A stretch of 64,000 bases of DNA from the NCBI GenBank assembly GCA_947179155.2, contig OX359286.1, forward strand, positions 36,795,408-36,859,407. Reading direction: 5' to 3'. The DNA comes from Hedera helix (lineage: Eukaryota; Streptophyta; Magnoliopsida; Apiales; Araliaceae). Position numbers and translations under genes: made by a program. Each line of letters opens with the position of its first letter. Position 1 is the stretch's first letter. Shown piece after piece: positions 38,168 to 49,400 of the stretch. The notes under the pieces are model-generated. The model was not told the origin of the DNA, did not search any database, and worked only from the letters and a program-made list of their open reading frames with translations.

Positions 38168-40088
38168 GTATGCTAATTGGACTTCCCTTTTACCACTTGG
38201 GCTTTCTTGTATTCAGGGAACAATTTCTTTTGGTGCTGGCTTCTTCTTTGTTATCATAGGATGGCCTCTATTGGGAATGATTTTGGAGGCGTATGGATTC
38301 ATTGTACTCTTCAGGTTTGTTTATTTTTTCAATCATTATCTCAAATAAACTGCTTAGATTATTTGTGGTTGCTGATGAGTTATTTGTGCAGTGGTTTCTG
38401 GCCTACACTAGCAGTTTTTGTGCAGAAGATACCTGTTATTGGTTGGGTGTTTCAACAGCCATTTATTAGATCAGTATGTTTGTTTTGGAACTCAGGCTAT
38501 ATTTCATGAGTGTTTTATTGAATTTCTGCTGGACATGTTTCTTTATACAAGTCAATTTGTTTTACAATATGATCTGCATAATTTTCTCTGGGAGATTAGG
38601 ACTCTTTTGTGTGCTTGAATACCTTTTTCTTCACGATGCTTGATTAAAGGTAGCCCCATTTAATCCAGTTTTGATTTGTTCTTGCTGTCCATCTGAAGCT
38701 CTTTTACCTAGTTGGATAAAGTGAACACTTTGTTGGAAATAGGAAATGCCTAGTTGTGAATTGGATAAGTTTTAGCATGCCAGAACCATCAAATAGAAAT
38801 CTAAAACGAAAGAAAATAATTGAACTACCGCAATAGATTTAATACATGTTATGTACAATAGCAGAGAAATAGATATTTGGTGGCTCTGTTGGGCTATGGT
38901 TTTTAAGTTTAATCTAGATAGATTTGAGGCTTAAGTACACTAACAATGGACCTTGAACTGATCAATTCCAGAGGTTATGGATGATGTTGTTTAGCCAAGT
39001 TACACTAATTTCCAACTTGATATTCCTTGAATTGCTATCAATACACCATTTCACCGTTTCAGTAATTTGGTTTCCCTGCATTTCTGGAAATCACAAAATT
39101 CTCTGAACTTTGATCGGGTCAATTTCACTGCTCCAAGTAATTTTGTCCATAAGATCCTATATTATATCCAATTAATGTTTTGTCCCCAAATCATGCATAA
39201 TTTGGAATGAAATGTGTACTTAGTGTTTGATTTCTGAGTAAGCTTGTTAGCTAATATAACATTGACATGACATCAGGGAGGGGAGAAGTGGGTGGGTTGA
39301 GATTCGTAATGCTATAATAGAAGCCATTTATTTATTTTTTTATTTATGGAAAAGAAGAGTGGCAAGTTTCTACTTGAGAAAATTTATCTAAGTAACATTT
39401 ATTGCGATGTTATACGGTATATTCACCATTAGCTTCTGCTGAAACTTAAAGTGTTAGTGCCAGCCTTTAGAAGAGAATCAAGTGATGTCTGTTTTCATGT
39501 TACTTTTGGTGTTATTGCAATGTGATGCAATAATGGTTACAGAGTCCCTTGGGACACTTTACACTAAAAATTACATTCTTTGTTGTCCTGGATTTTCCTT
39601 TTTAACTTTCTTTCTGTTCTTTAAATTTCTTTGGGAAGTAGTGTGGTCGTGCTGCATCGGTAAATATAGTAAAAAAAGAAGAAAAAAACAACAACCCAAA
39701 CATGCTTTGTTCTTATACTATGAACAAGAAAGATAGTTTCCTACTCACACAAGCCCATATCCTTACTTTTCTATCAATCTCTAATTCTGATCTATGATAC
39801 ACCAGATCCGGCTCGGTTATTGAAAGAGTGAATAAATCTGGCATTTCTTGAAATCTCTCTTCTGATTCAAAATCGTGGGATAGTTATCTAAAATGTTGAT
39901 TATCAATTTATCATGCTAGAATAGAATCAAATCTCTATGATGTTTACATCTTCATTTCTTTTTCTTGAACATTTTCTCTTGAATCAATCTCCATTTATTC
40001 AAGCATCATGTTCAAAGTCTAACTTGAATTTGATTGTTTATATGCGCAGTTCTTTGATCGTTATAGAGGCAAACGGGTGCCTGTATAG
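36585..40088 (+). CDS. GOT1: GOT1-type vesicle transport protein
   Basis: GOT1 is a small tetraspan membrane protein of the early secretory pathway involved in ER-Golgi transport. Six exons, 36585-36609, 37788-37879, 38002-38082, 38217-38314, 38392-38473 and 40050-40088, total 417 nt, giving 138 aa, a normal family length. The N terminus is LEMNDRKKIGLGLTGFG. Four hydrophobic segments follow: GVFFSFLGIIFFF, ILFLSGVLLTIGL, FGAGFFFVIIGWPLLGMIL and GFIVLFSGFWPTLAVF. The basic tail FFDRYRGKRVPV is characteristic and is encoded by a tiny last exon after a 1.6-kb intron. A 5' UTR intron is likely at 36417-36538 (donor GCGAAG/GT, acceptor ATATAG). Introns 38083-38216 and 38474-40049 hold a microsatellite and no other feature. 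Confidence 0.95.
37013..37090. repeat. Two imperfect ~33-bp direct repeats in GOT1 intron 1
   Basis: GCTTGAGCAACTTAAAGTCT at 37013 and GCTTTAGCAACTTAAATTTT at 37058 start two related units that both continue GGCTyAACTC. They are probably remnants of an unclassified repeat. Confidence 0.4.
38089..38165. repeat. (CT)n(AT)n compound microsatellite in GOT1 intron 3
   Basis: About 33 bp of CT followed by 43 bp of AT, filling much of a 134-bp intron. Confidence 0.95.
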
Positions 40089-41131
40089 CTGTACTAGGAA
40101 AGAGCAGGATGTGCTCCGATTGGCCCATTTTTAAGTGTTGTAAAATACGGTCTGATCGATGATCCATGATAGGGCGATGGTACAAATTGTGCTGAATTTC
40201 TTTTTTTGACAAGTAGAATTGAACTGAATTATTATGAGTTCTGTAACATTTTTCTTTCCTGTCATTGCTGAATTTGAATCATTATTAATGGAGATCTTAC
40301 CACTTATTGGCTTTGTACATGACATTATGTGGGTTTATTTTCGTCTGGGTAGACGCATGATGGATGCATGGTCATGGTAATTGATTTTCTAAATCCATAA
40401 TTATATGGGGAAACTAGGAGGTTTTTCTCACCAGGTGATTGTACTACGTTGGGACATCTGAACTTCAAGCCCCATCATTGATAAATCTCTTTTAGTTTCT
40501 TTTGTTTTTCCTCCTTGATGTTGGTTTCAATTGCGGAGTGAAATATTCCAGCCTGGGGCAAGTCCATATTATTTGTTTTGTGACGTTGCCCATCTCTGGC
40601 TCCCAATCGCATCTTTTCTGTTACTTCTGGCACTCTTCTTTTAAGCAAAGATAATAATCCCCTTTATTTTGGTGTTGTGTCATCTTAGTGATGGAGTTTC
40701 ACTAGGATTATATGCTTTCTTTCACGTCTGTTGCATCCGTTAATCATCAAATCTTTTGGGGTTTGCATGCAATTATCTTATGTGAATAGAGCAGAAAACA
40801 TTTAAGTGGTTCTCAAAGTTACCAGACTGGCAGGATGCTCGTTAATTGAAGATATTTAAATGTTTATGATTATTCTCATTTTTGTCTATTTCAATTTAAA
40901 TGGAAGTTTCAACCCTGTTAATTATCAACTAAAATTAAGGAACTTTAAAAAAAAAACAGTTAAAACTAAGGATAGAATAAAATTATACTTGAATGAACCA
41001 GTTTAATCGTAATGGTAGCTTTTGCTTCAAATTTTACACTAGACCTTTTCTTGGATGGTGTTTTCACATGTTCTCTTCATCACCTAGCGTAAAAATACGA
41101 ATGTCTTTCTTATTTAGCTTCAAGTTCAAGA
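40089..41131. other. Convergent spacer between GOT1 and the PMEI-like genes
   Basis: It holds the 3' UTR of GOT1 and of the first inhibitor gene. I see no coding frame or mobile element. Confidence 0.5.
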
Positions 41132-41698
41132 TCATATTGAAGGTAAGCCTAAAGAGAGCAAGTTGATGATGCACAGAGCAATATCACTTAGCTGGAAGAG
41201 ATTGTAATTTTCCTTTGTCAATGGAGAAACTTCTCCTTTCTCCTTGAACCCTTCTTCGCACATGTCTGTCACATCCATTACTTCAATCATCAATGACTCA
41301 GCAACATTGTACAGTTTGTAGAAGAAGGCTTCAGCAGAATCCACCAGCACTGAAGCACCATCTACATATAGTTCAAAGCAATCCTTTAAGCACTCTTTGG
41401 TGGAAGGATTGAACTTTCCGCTACTCATCATCTTCCATATGGTTGAAGTTGAGGTAGTGGCATTTTCTAGTGCTAGCCTCATCGCTATAACTGCTAGGCC
41501 TTTAAGATTAGTGAAATGGCTAATGGGAACTGATTGAAGAGAAGTTGAACAAAATTCGTAATTTACAGTTCTGTTAGCGCATTGTTTGCATGTTGTGATA
41601 ACTATATCGTTAGGTAGGGCATATATGGAGGTGATGCGAGTGATAATGCAGAGTAAGAGTAAGCAAAAGCTGGTGGAAAAGAAAGAGGAATGCAACAT
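41132..41698 (-). CDS. PMEI/invertase-inhibitor-like secreted protein, copy 1
   Basis: This intronless 188-aa frame encodes a small secreted four-helix-bundle protein. The family inhibits pectin methylesterases or acid invertases in the apoplast; the target cannot be told from sequence. A hydrophobic signal peptide covers residues 1-27. The family's first disulfide pair would be C37 and C50 (TCKQCANRTVNYEFC), and the second pair lies in CLKDCFELY and MCEEGF. The core SLQSVP..HFTNLKGLAVIAMRLA and the end SDIALCIINLLSLG are typical of the Pla a 1-like 'putative invertase inhibitor' group. Extra cysteines (C40 and the one four residues before the third canonical cysteine) are also present in copy 2. 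A TATA box lies at 41743-41750. Confidence 0.9.
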   Translation of the reverse strand: MLHSSFFSTSFCLLLLCIITRITSIYALPNDIVITTCKQCANRTVNYEFCSTSLQSVPISHFTNLKGLAVIAMRLALENATTSTSTIWKMMSSGKFNPSTKECLKDCFELYVDGASVLVDSAEAFFYKLYNVAESLMIEVMDVTDMCEEGFKEKGEVSPLTKENYNLFQLSDIALCIINLLSLGLPSI

Positions 41699-41742
41699 TT
41701 TCTGTGTGCTTGTTGTTCTTTTGGTTTTGGTGGCTTGGAAAG

Positions 41743-41750
41743 TTTTTATA
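41743..41750 (-). promoter_or_regulatory. TATA box of PMEI-like copy 1
   Basis: The minus strand reads TATAAAAA about 45-50 bp upstream of the ATG at 41698, so the leader would be very short. Confidence 0.45.
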
Positions 41751-42456
41751 GTAATATTCTTTCTAAGTGAGAGCCTATGCTAATGCTAATGACAGGGTAC
41801 TGGACGAAGGAAACTTCCCAGAAGCTCACGGAGGGTTCAAGCATATTTGGCATTACCTATATCAGAATCACTGGTTTGATATATGAGGGTACTGATATGC
41901 ATTCAATCTACAATGGCATCGACACCCCTTAGAAGTACCGCTATTTTGTTAGGTTCTCGTGGGTTTATCATTGTTTTTCTTGTATTTAGTGAATGTGTTC
42001 GATTTCGAAGGAACCCTGACTTGTGCTCCTGTTACTTGCTTTGTCTGTTCATAGCAAAACTTGTATACTCCACTGTATGGATCCTTTTACTGTCAATTAC
42101 TTAACTGATTATTTCCTCTACAACTTGTAATACATTTTTCTTTCCTTTTCTATTCCTTTTGAAAAACTATTAATGCTCTCTCTTGTGTGCGTGGTGTGTG
42201 TACGTATATACACATTACATTTTTCTGATTTCTTGTACACGTTAATGTTCTTTCTCGTATGTGTAACTGTGTGTATATATATTATATGTGCGTGTGTGTA
42301 TATATGAGCCTTGAGGGAGTACAATTATCTCATGCATGCATAGTTGAAATCATTCAAGCTCTACTCTGAAGTCTATCAGACTAGCAATAAGGATAATTGA
42401 AAGTATTTGGACATTTGTTAATAATCGGCTAAACTGTAAGGAAGGTGAAAATTATA

Positions 42457-42711
42457 CTCCCTTCATGTTTTGAATTATAAGATCTGACTTTTAAAAAATC
42501 AATTGAAGATATTTTTAAATTTAAAATCAACATGATTTAATTAAGTTTTAAAATAATAAATCCTATAAATAGTAGTATTTTTTACATAGTTTATGATATT
42601 TATAATTGTATTGACATAAACTAAATGAATTTGTATCAATTTTAAGTTTGAAATTATTTAAAATTAATTTTTAAAAAGTCAATATTGATCTTATATAATT
42701 TAAAATACACA
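42457..42711 (+). mobile_element. Stowaway-like MITE between the PMEI-like paralogs
   Basis: It is preceded by TA and starts CTCCCTTCATGTTTTGAATTATAAGATC. The right arm, reverse complemented, reads TTTTAAATTATATAAGATC and then TTGACTTTTTAAAAA, but the outermost bases of that end are lost. The internal sequence is closely related to 31340-31579. It lies in the 3' flank of copy 2. Confidence 0.7.
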
Positions 42712-42866
42712 ACAACCTAAAGAAACATATAACTTTTGCTTTAAATCTTACTACATTGAGCCCTTTCGTGGCTGTTTAAATGTGTTCCCTGGATCACCAT
42801 TTAACATAACAACAATCAGGAAGTTCTTCCTTTTTATTTACCATCAATATTATATACGATTATAAA

Positions 42867-43439
42867 TTAGTAGAAGGTAAATCCTAAAGACAGCAAGTTG
42901 ATGATGCACAGAGCAATATCACTTAGCTCAGAGAGATTGTAATTTTCCTCTGTCATAGGAGTTACTTCTCCTTCTTTCTCCTTAAAACCTTCTTCACATG
43001 TAACTGCCACTTCCATAACTGCACTCATTAAAGTATTGGCGGAATTATATTGTTCTTTGAAAAGGGCCTCGACTGCATCCACCAGAGTCGATACACCGTC
43101 CTCATACAGTTCTAAGCAATCCCTTAAGCACTCTTTGGCAAAAGGGTCAAACTCTTCCCTACACATCATCTTTTGGATGATTGATATTGTTGTGGTAGCA
43201 TTTTCTTGTGCCAATTTCATTGCGATAACGGCTAGTCCTTGAAGATTAGCGAAAGGGGCGATGGGAACTGTTTGGAGAGAAGTTAAACAGAAGGTGTAGT
43301 TAAAGACTGCAGATCTGCTAGCGCATTGTTCGCACGTAGTGCTAATTATATCTGTAGTTAAGGCATTGATAGAGGGATAAGAGATGAGGTAGAGTAAGAG
43401 GAAGCTAACTGTAGTGGAAAAGTTTGAGCAATACGCCAT
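42867..43439 (-). CDS. PMEI/invertase-inhibitor-like secreted protein, copy 2
   Basis: This intronless 190-aa frame is a tandem paralog of 41132-41698, same strand, 1.2 kb upstream in transcription order. A signal peptide covers residues 1-26 (FLLLYLISYPSINA). Shared blocks are TCEQCASRS, SLQTVPIAPFANLQGLAVIAM, CLRDCLELYEDG.STLVDA, TCEEGFKEK and NLSELSDIALCIINLLSLG. All cysteines of copy 1's mature region are conserved, including the two beyond the usual four. DNA similarity extends through the last codons, consistent with a fairly recent duplication. The target enzyme (pectin methylesterase or invertase) cannot be predicted. Confidence 0.9.
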   Translation of the reverse strand: MAYCSNFSTTVSFLLLYLISYPSINALTTDIISTTCEQCASRSAVFNYTFCLTSLQTVPIAPFANLQGLAVIAMKLAQENATTTISIIQKMMCREEFDPFAKECLRDCLELYEDGVSTLVDAVEALFKEQYNSANTLMSAVMEVAVTCEEGFKEKEGEVTPMTEENYNLSELSDIALCIINLLSLGFTFY

Positions 43440-44152
43440 TTCGTGTTTGCTTATTTTTCTTTGATTGGTTGTTTGGGGTATTGCCTTGTTTTTATTTTTG
43501 TTTGTTGTTTGCCATGGTCAGAAAAGTAGGGGGCCTAAGGAAATTTCCTAGAAGCTCGAGAAGATTTATGGCACATTGACCATACCTATATGGGGGACTC
43601 ATGCATTTAATCAAACTGCATTGAATAGCATACACATGTGGGACTGAATGGATCATCATTGGAGGCAAAATGTTTTTACCCCATGTGGGATCCTAACGTC
43701 ACTTCTAAATATAGAATAACTCTATTTCAAATAAAAGAGAATCTCATTTTGACTTTTAAAGTCAATTACTGACAGTAATAATAATAATAATAAAAAAAAA
43801 TAATTAAAATCTAATTATACCAAAGTTTCCAGCCGATATATTGGAATCGGACTAGGGAGGTGTTCGGCATATGTTGGGTTGCCCCAACTTATCAATCATT
43901 CTTCTAAAAAAACTGTTCAGTTGTTACTTATTATTGGACTTATAAATAATTTTTACATTTTATTTTAATTTACAAGTTATTATTAGCTTAACACTTTTAC
44001 AACTCTTACTTATAATTCCCGACTTAAAAGTAAAAGTGATATCGAATACTTTTAATTTATAAATCTACTAAAATTTTAATTTTAAGTCAAAAAAATAAGT
44101 CATTCCTGAATAAGTCCTAAGTATTATACATGCTTAAAACATTCGTAAATTT

Positions 44153-44200
44153 TAAACTAATGTAGACGCCTTGAGGTAAACTAATGTAGACGCCTTGAGG
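44153..44200. repeat. Perfect 24-bp tandem duplication
   Basis: Two identical copies of a 24-mer starting TAAACTAATGTAGACGCC lie head to tail. Confidence 0.95.
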
Positions 44201-44228
44201 TGAATTTCTTTAGCTAGTGAAATTATCA

Positions 44229-44232
<4 letters not shown>

Positions 44233-44262
<30 letters not shown>
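44233..44262. repeat. (TA)n microsatellite
   Basis: About 30 bp of TA dinucleotides. Confidence 0.9.
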
Positions 44263-44264
<2 letters not shown>

Positions 44265-46493
44265 AGTCGAAATAACGAGTATGATTATATAAAATGTAAT
44301 CAATCAAAATAATAGTGGAGTATATAAATGTAATGTAATCTCTCTTTTTTTGGGTAGCAAGTTTTGGTACAAAGTCATTTTCATCCTCTAGTGAGCTAAA
44401 AGCACCGAGTTGTTTGCTAGTAATTGCTGAGTTAGTACAATAAAGGTGACCGTACGTCCTTATACTCCTTCGATATTTACTTTATTTGCTAACCGATCAA
44501 AACTAATGGCAAAATATAAATTAGGGTTATAATGGGTACATTAATTTATTAATATGGTGTGAAATTATGAAATAACATCCCATTTATATGGCACGTGTCA
44601 TTCGAAAAATAAACATTCAACTCAAAACAAAACTATTATTACTCCCATCTTTCATAAAATAAATGGTCTTTTTTATATGCATAAAACTATTTTAATTGAC
44701 AGTAGATTAATAGTAATAATGAAGATTTGTTATTATACTTTTTGAGGGCAGAAAAGTGAAAAATGTGCGTAAAGTGTACTTTATAATAATAATAATATTT
44801 TAAAAAATTATAAATTATTTTTAAGTAGATGACGCTAAAAATTAACAAATATATACTTATTTTTTATTTTAAACAATCAAGAATTATTTTTTTAATTAAA
44901 TATTAAAATCAAGAAAAAAATTATTTTTACTATTTTTTTTAATAGACATCAATTGATTGATCAAATCTGACCGTATATTTTATCTTAGTAGACGTTTTAT
45001 CTAAACTGACTTAGATTTCCACTCAAATGAGAGGAATTTTTTTTTACTTCTAATTAATGACGTCAATGTTGGGACTTGGCTTTTGATGATATTGATTTTT
45101 GGAATTAATATTTTCATAAGTATAATTAATATTTTTATAAATTCTCTCTTATATAAATAATAAATAAATCTCATATTTATAAAAATATCAAATTTTACTT
45201 ATAAAAATAATAATTTTTTAATTTTTTTACATTCTCTCTCCTCACCATCTTCTCCCTCCTCTTTAGCTTTCAACCTCAATTCTTAATGACTATGTTATAA
45301 GTTAAGATAAGTTTATATATACAATAAAAAAATTATATTTATTTATATTATTAAAAAATAGAACATTACACAGATTTTAATATTATATTTTATATTTTAA
45401 TGATGATAATATAAATAAATATAATATTTAATATAGTGTTTGGTTGTTACGTATTGATATTTATTCTATAAATTAAAGATAAATTAAAAATGTTAACAAT
45501 TAATAAGAAAAGAAATTTATTTGGTACGAGCACCGTAGTTTTGGTTTTGTGATTGAAACGGAAACCTATTACCCGTATGATTGTGATAAGGATTTTGAGA
45601 ATATGTGTTTGGGAGAACGACAAACTTGTGCTTTACAATAATAATTATCTTTAATTAATTTTAATTTAATCAAAGATGATATCTACCTCAGTATTTGTTG
45701 CAATTTTAAAAGCTAATTAAGATAAAATAATAGATGGTCAGAATTGATCAGGTGACGTCTGTAAAAAAAATAAATATATACTTTATGTTTAATTGATTTT
45801 CTTTTGTTTAAAATAAAAAATAAATGTAAGTTTATAGGTTTTTAGTATATATAATTTTTAAAAATATATATTTAATTATATAAAATGCCATTATTTTTAT
45901 ATAATTACTCATTTAATTGTACGCATTGACATTCACTCTTCTTTTGTTATAATTGAAGGCGTAAGAGGTGACAGATACTTTATATATTTTTGTATTGAGC
46001 TTTTTATGATAATAATAATAATATTTAAAAAATTGTAAAATATATTTTGTCTTTAATGTAAAAAAATATATATTTAACTATATGTCATGTCCCCACGTCT
46101 TTTTTTACTATACTTTTATGGTCATATAATGAGCTTTTAGTTGTTACTTACGACTATACATAATTGCTTTAAAATCCTTATTTAGGCAATTTCCATGTAA
46201 TACTTATTTTCTCAACCGGGGCCACCAAATTGCTTTAAAATCGTCAGGCTCCATGTCACGTGACATCTCTTCCTTCCCCTCTCTAACTCTCTTTCCCCTC
46301 CCAATTTCCCAAATCGTCCTCACATACCTATACAGACACACAAATACAACCAATCTGCTTTTCTCATTAATTACTCCGAAAACCAAACCCTAATCCTCAA
46401 AGGCTCAAACCTTAAACCTCACAAAATCATCTACAATTCTTCACTCTTTTTAACCTCGTAATCTATCACCAATTCCTAAAACCCTAAACGTCA

Positions 46494-49400
46494 ATGGATT
46501 CTCAGGCTAACAATCTCTACGAAACGGCATCCCAGCCGGACACCGGCAACGACGCCTACACTTTCCTCGAATTTAACACGCACGGCGAAGACTTCGATTA
46601 CCCCGAATTCCAGGAGCTCTCACAGCCGATTCGCTCCTCTGTGTGGCCTACACCTTCCGATTCAGTTTCCGAAACCCCTGACAGAGCTTTGTCCGATCAC
46701 CAGTCCGATGCTTCCCCCGTTTCCGCCACATCCGGTAGCAGCGCCAAGGCTAGAGGTGGCGGTGGGGGAGGGAGTAGTAGCGGTAATCAGGCGGTCGTGG
46801 ATGCATTAGCAGCCGGAATGAGCGGGTTGACCTTTGAAGAGACTGGAGATGAGGAGAATTATGAGTATGGGAAAGGGGATTTCACCGAGCACGCCTGTCG
46901 TTACTGTGGGGTGCAAAATCCGGCGTGTGTTGTGAGGTGTAATGTACCATCTTGTCGTAAGTGGTTCTGTAATTCAAGGGGGAGTACTTCGGGATCGCAT
47001 ATTGTCAATCACCTGGTAAGTGGATTTTCAAGGATATTTTTTTTCGTTATTATTAGTTTTGGTTTTACTGGCATTCGTTTTATGTGTGTATATGAAAGTA
47101 AAGGGAGGAACTTTGAAGTGTCGGGATTAAGGTAAAAGTGAGTATTGGGAAGAGAATGTGAAAGAAATTATATATATATATTTAAGATTCTTTTAGATGT
47201 GTTGTTGGTAATTGTGTTTCTTCCTTCTGGATACATGAAAATTAAGGTTATAGTTTGCAATTTTGGGTTTGAAATATTGAATCGTCCTGTACAAAAATTT
47301 CAGTGGTTATGCCCAAAATTGTAGCTTGGATGCGTATCTGTATGGTGGTGAATCCTTGAATGAGTTATAGCAGAAGTTAATTGATGCTGATAATAATATA
47401 TGCATATATATAGTGTTCATGGAAATTAAGTTCTGATCACGGCATTTATAGTGACAATATGACCAAAATGAATGCTACGGTAATTTTATAATGACTATTT
47501 GGCCTTTTCACCACCTCCGAACTTGTAGGGTTAATATATCCCCGATAATACATGAAATAATCAACTATGTTGTATAAAGTGCTGTTCTCTTAAAATTTCA
47601 AATGCCACTTTTGCTCAACATTTACAATATGAAGAAATTACAGACTTAACTGGTAATGCCAATTAGCACACAATTGGGTTGGTGATAATCAGATGGTTAT
47701 ATATATGTTCACATGTTGCTTTGTTAATATGTAAATATGGTCGAACAAAATTCAATTGAGCTGTAATATCAGGGATTCAATAGGAACAGGGTAGAACTGA
47801 TGCATTGATGTCTTGGGGTTATTTGAATATGGTAGGAAGATAAAGTGTACTATAGATCATGGATTGATACTCGTTGGACTGAATTGTCTTTCAGCTGTTC
47901 CAAAGAAATTGTCAAGGTAGATTTTACTCAAAATTTACCATAGCTGTTCAGAGTTCATAAGCTGGAAGTGTACTTAACTAAAAACTAGTATCTTTAAGAA
48001 TGTTTGCTTAGCAATAAAATAAAATAAAGTAAAAATCTTTTAGTGTGTCTTGAGAACTTAGCATTATTGAGAAGTAGCACTCAGGAAGTAATGCTTTGAT
48101 ATGGCGCATGTTGTAGAATGGCTGTGTCTAACTGAGTAATTAGAGATGCTGTAAGGATTGATTACTCAGCCTTAACTTCTATAATTATGAATGAAAGTAC
48201 AAGCTACAGAATATCTATTTTTCACGGTGTCCTGATAGATGTAACACTGAACTAGAAGAAAATCTTTCATCAGGTTTGCTATATTTGAAGGTTAGACTCT
48301 ATTACCTTATTCCTCACACTATAGAAATTAGATTAAAATCTTTGTGCTTCACTTGAAAATGAGTTTTTTCTCTTCAATGCAAATGTTGCTTATCCTCTTT
48401 CTGTTTCTGAAATCAGCTTTATCTATTTGCTTGTGCTGATTAAATTCATCTTTTATAGTTAATAGTCACAGAGCATTTAGTGGTGGAAGCCTTGATATAT
48501 GTTCTTAATATTTTAAGGTCCAATCTGTTTCATATATTTTGAGCATTACAGGTTTTCAGAACTTAGTGCATTATGTTTTTCTTTTGTAGGTGCGGGCTAA
48601 ACATAAGGAAGTTTGTCTTCATAAAGACAGTCCCTTGGGAGAAACGATCTTGGAGTGTTACAATTGTGGATGCCGAAATGTTTTTCTTCTTGGATTCATT
48701 TCTGCCAAGGCAGAGAGTGTTGTTGTTCTTCTTTGCAGGGAGCCTTGCCTTAGTGTTAATGCATTGAAAGACATGAATTGGGACCTGAGTCAGTGGTGTC
48801 CCCTTATTGATGATAGATGTTTCTTGCAGTGGCTTGTCAAGGTTGGTATAAATATAAATACGTGTATGTGAATTTTCATACAAGCTTCACCTTCACCGAA
48901 TATAATATTTGCTTACCAAAATGTGCTAATTAGTTCCAAATTCAAATCTTCCAGGTCCCATCTGAACAGGAGCAGTTGAGGGCACGACAGATTAGTGCTC
49001 AACAAATAAATAAGGTAGAGGAGCTTTGGAAGTCTAATCCTGATGCTACACTGGAAGATCTTGAGAAACCTGGTGTTGATGATGAACCTCAGCCTGTTGT
49101 CTTGAAGTATGAAGATGCCTATCAGGTGCCTATGTTGACAAGTTTTTGTCAATTGCTCTGAATCTGTTAGCCCATTAGGCCTTGTTAATTTTCGTTTCGC
49201 ATTTTTTGGTCTACAACATGAGAATGCTGTTATTGAGGGATTAGCAGCTGCCACTATTATCTCTCCAGGATTTTTTGCTGATAAGTTGTTGGTGTTCTTG
49301 TCTCTGTTGCAGTATCAAAATGTGTTCGCACCACTTATCAAGCTCGAGGCTGACTATGATAAGGTATGAATACACCCTTAAATTTTGTCCTTTTGCCTTT

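Larger units (their letters stand above)
43440..46493. other. AT-rich spacer and UPF1 promoter region
   Basis: PMEI-like copy 2 (-) and UPF1 (+) diverge from this 3-kb stretch. It contains a short tandem repeat (44153-44200), a TA microsatellite (44233-44262), several AT-rich blocks that may be degraded MITEs (for example from 43870 and 44460), and from about 46240 a less AT-rich CT-containing UPF1 promoter and leader. I see no gene. Confidence 0.5.

Noticed and set aside
24641..40088. RABH1 and GOT1 as a functional secretory-pathway cluster
   Set aside because: They are separated by a transposon-rich spacer and transcribed from opposite strands; plant genes of one pathway are rarely clustered this way and nothing in the sequence links them.
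48563..48883. Minus-strand open frame over UPF1 exon 2
   Set aside because: Shadow of the conserved UPF1 coding exon on the other strand.
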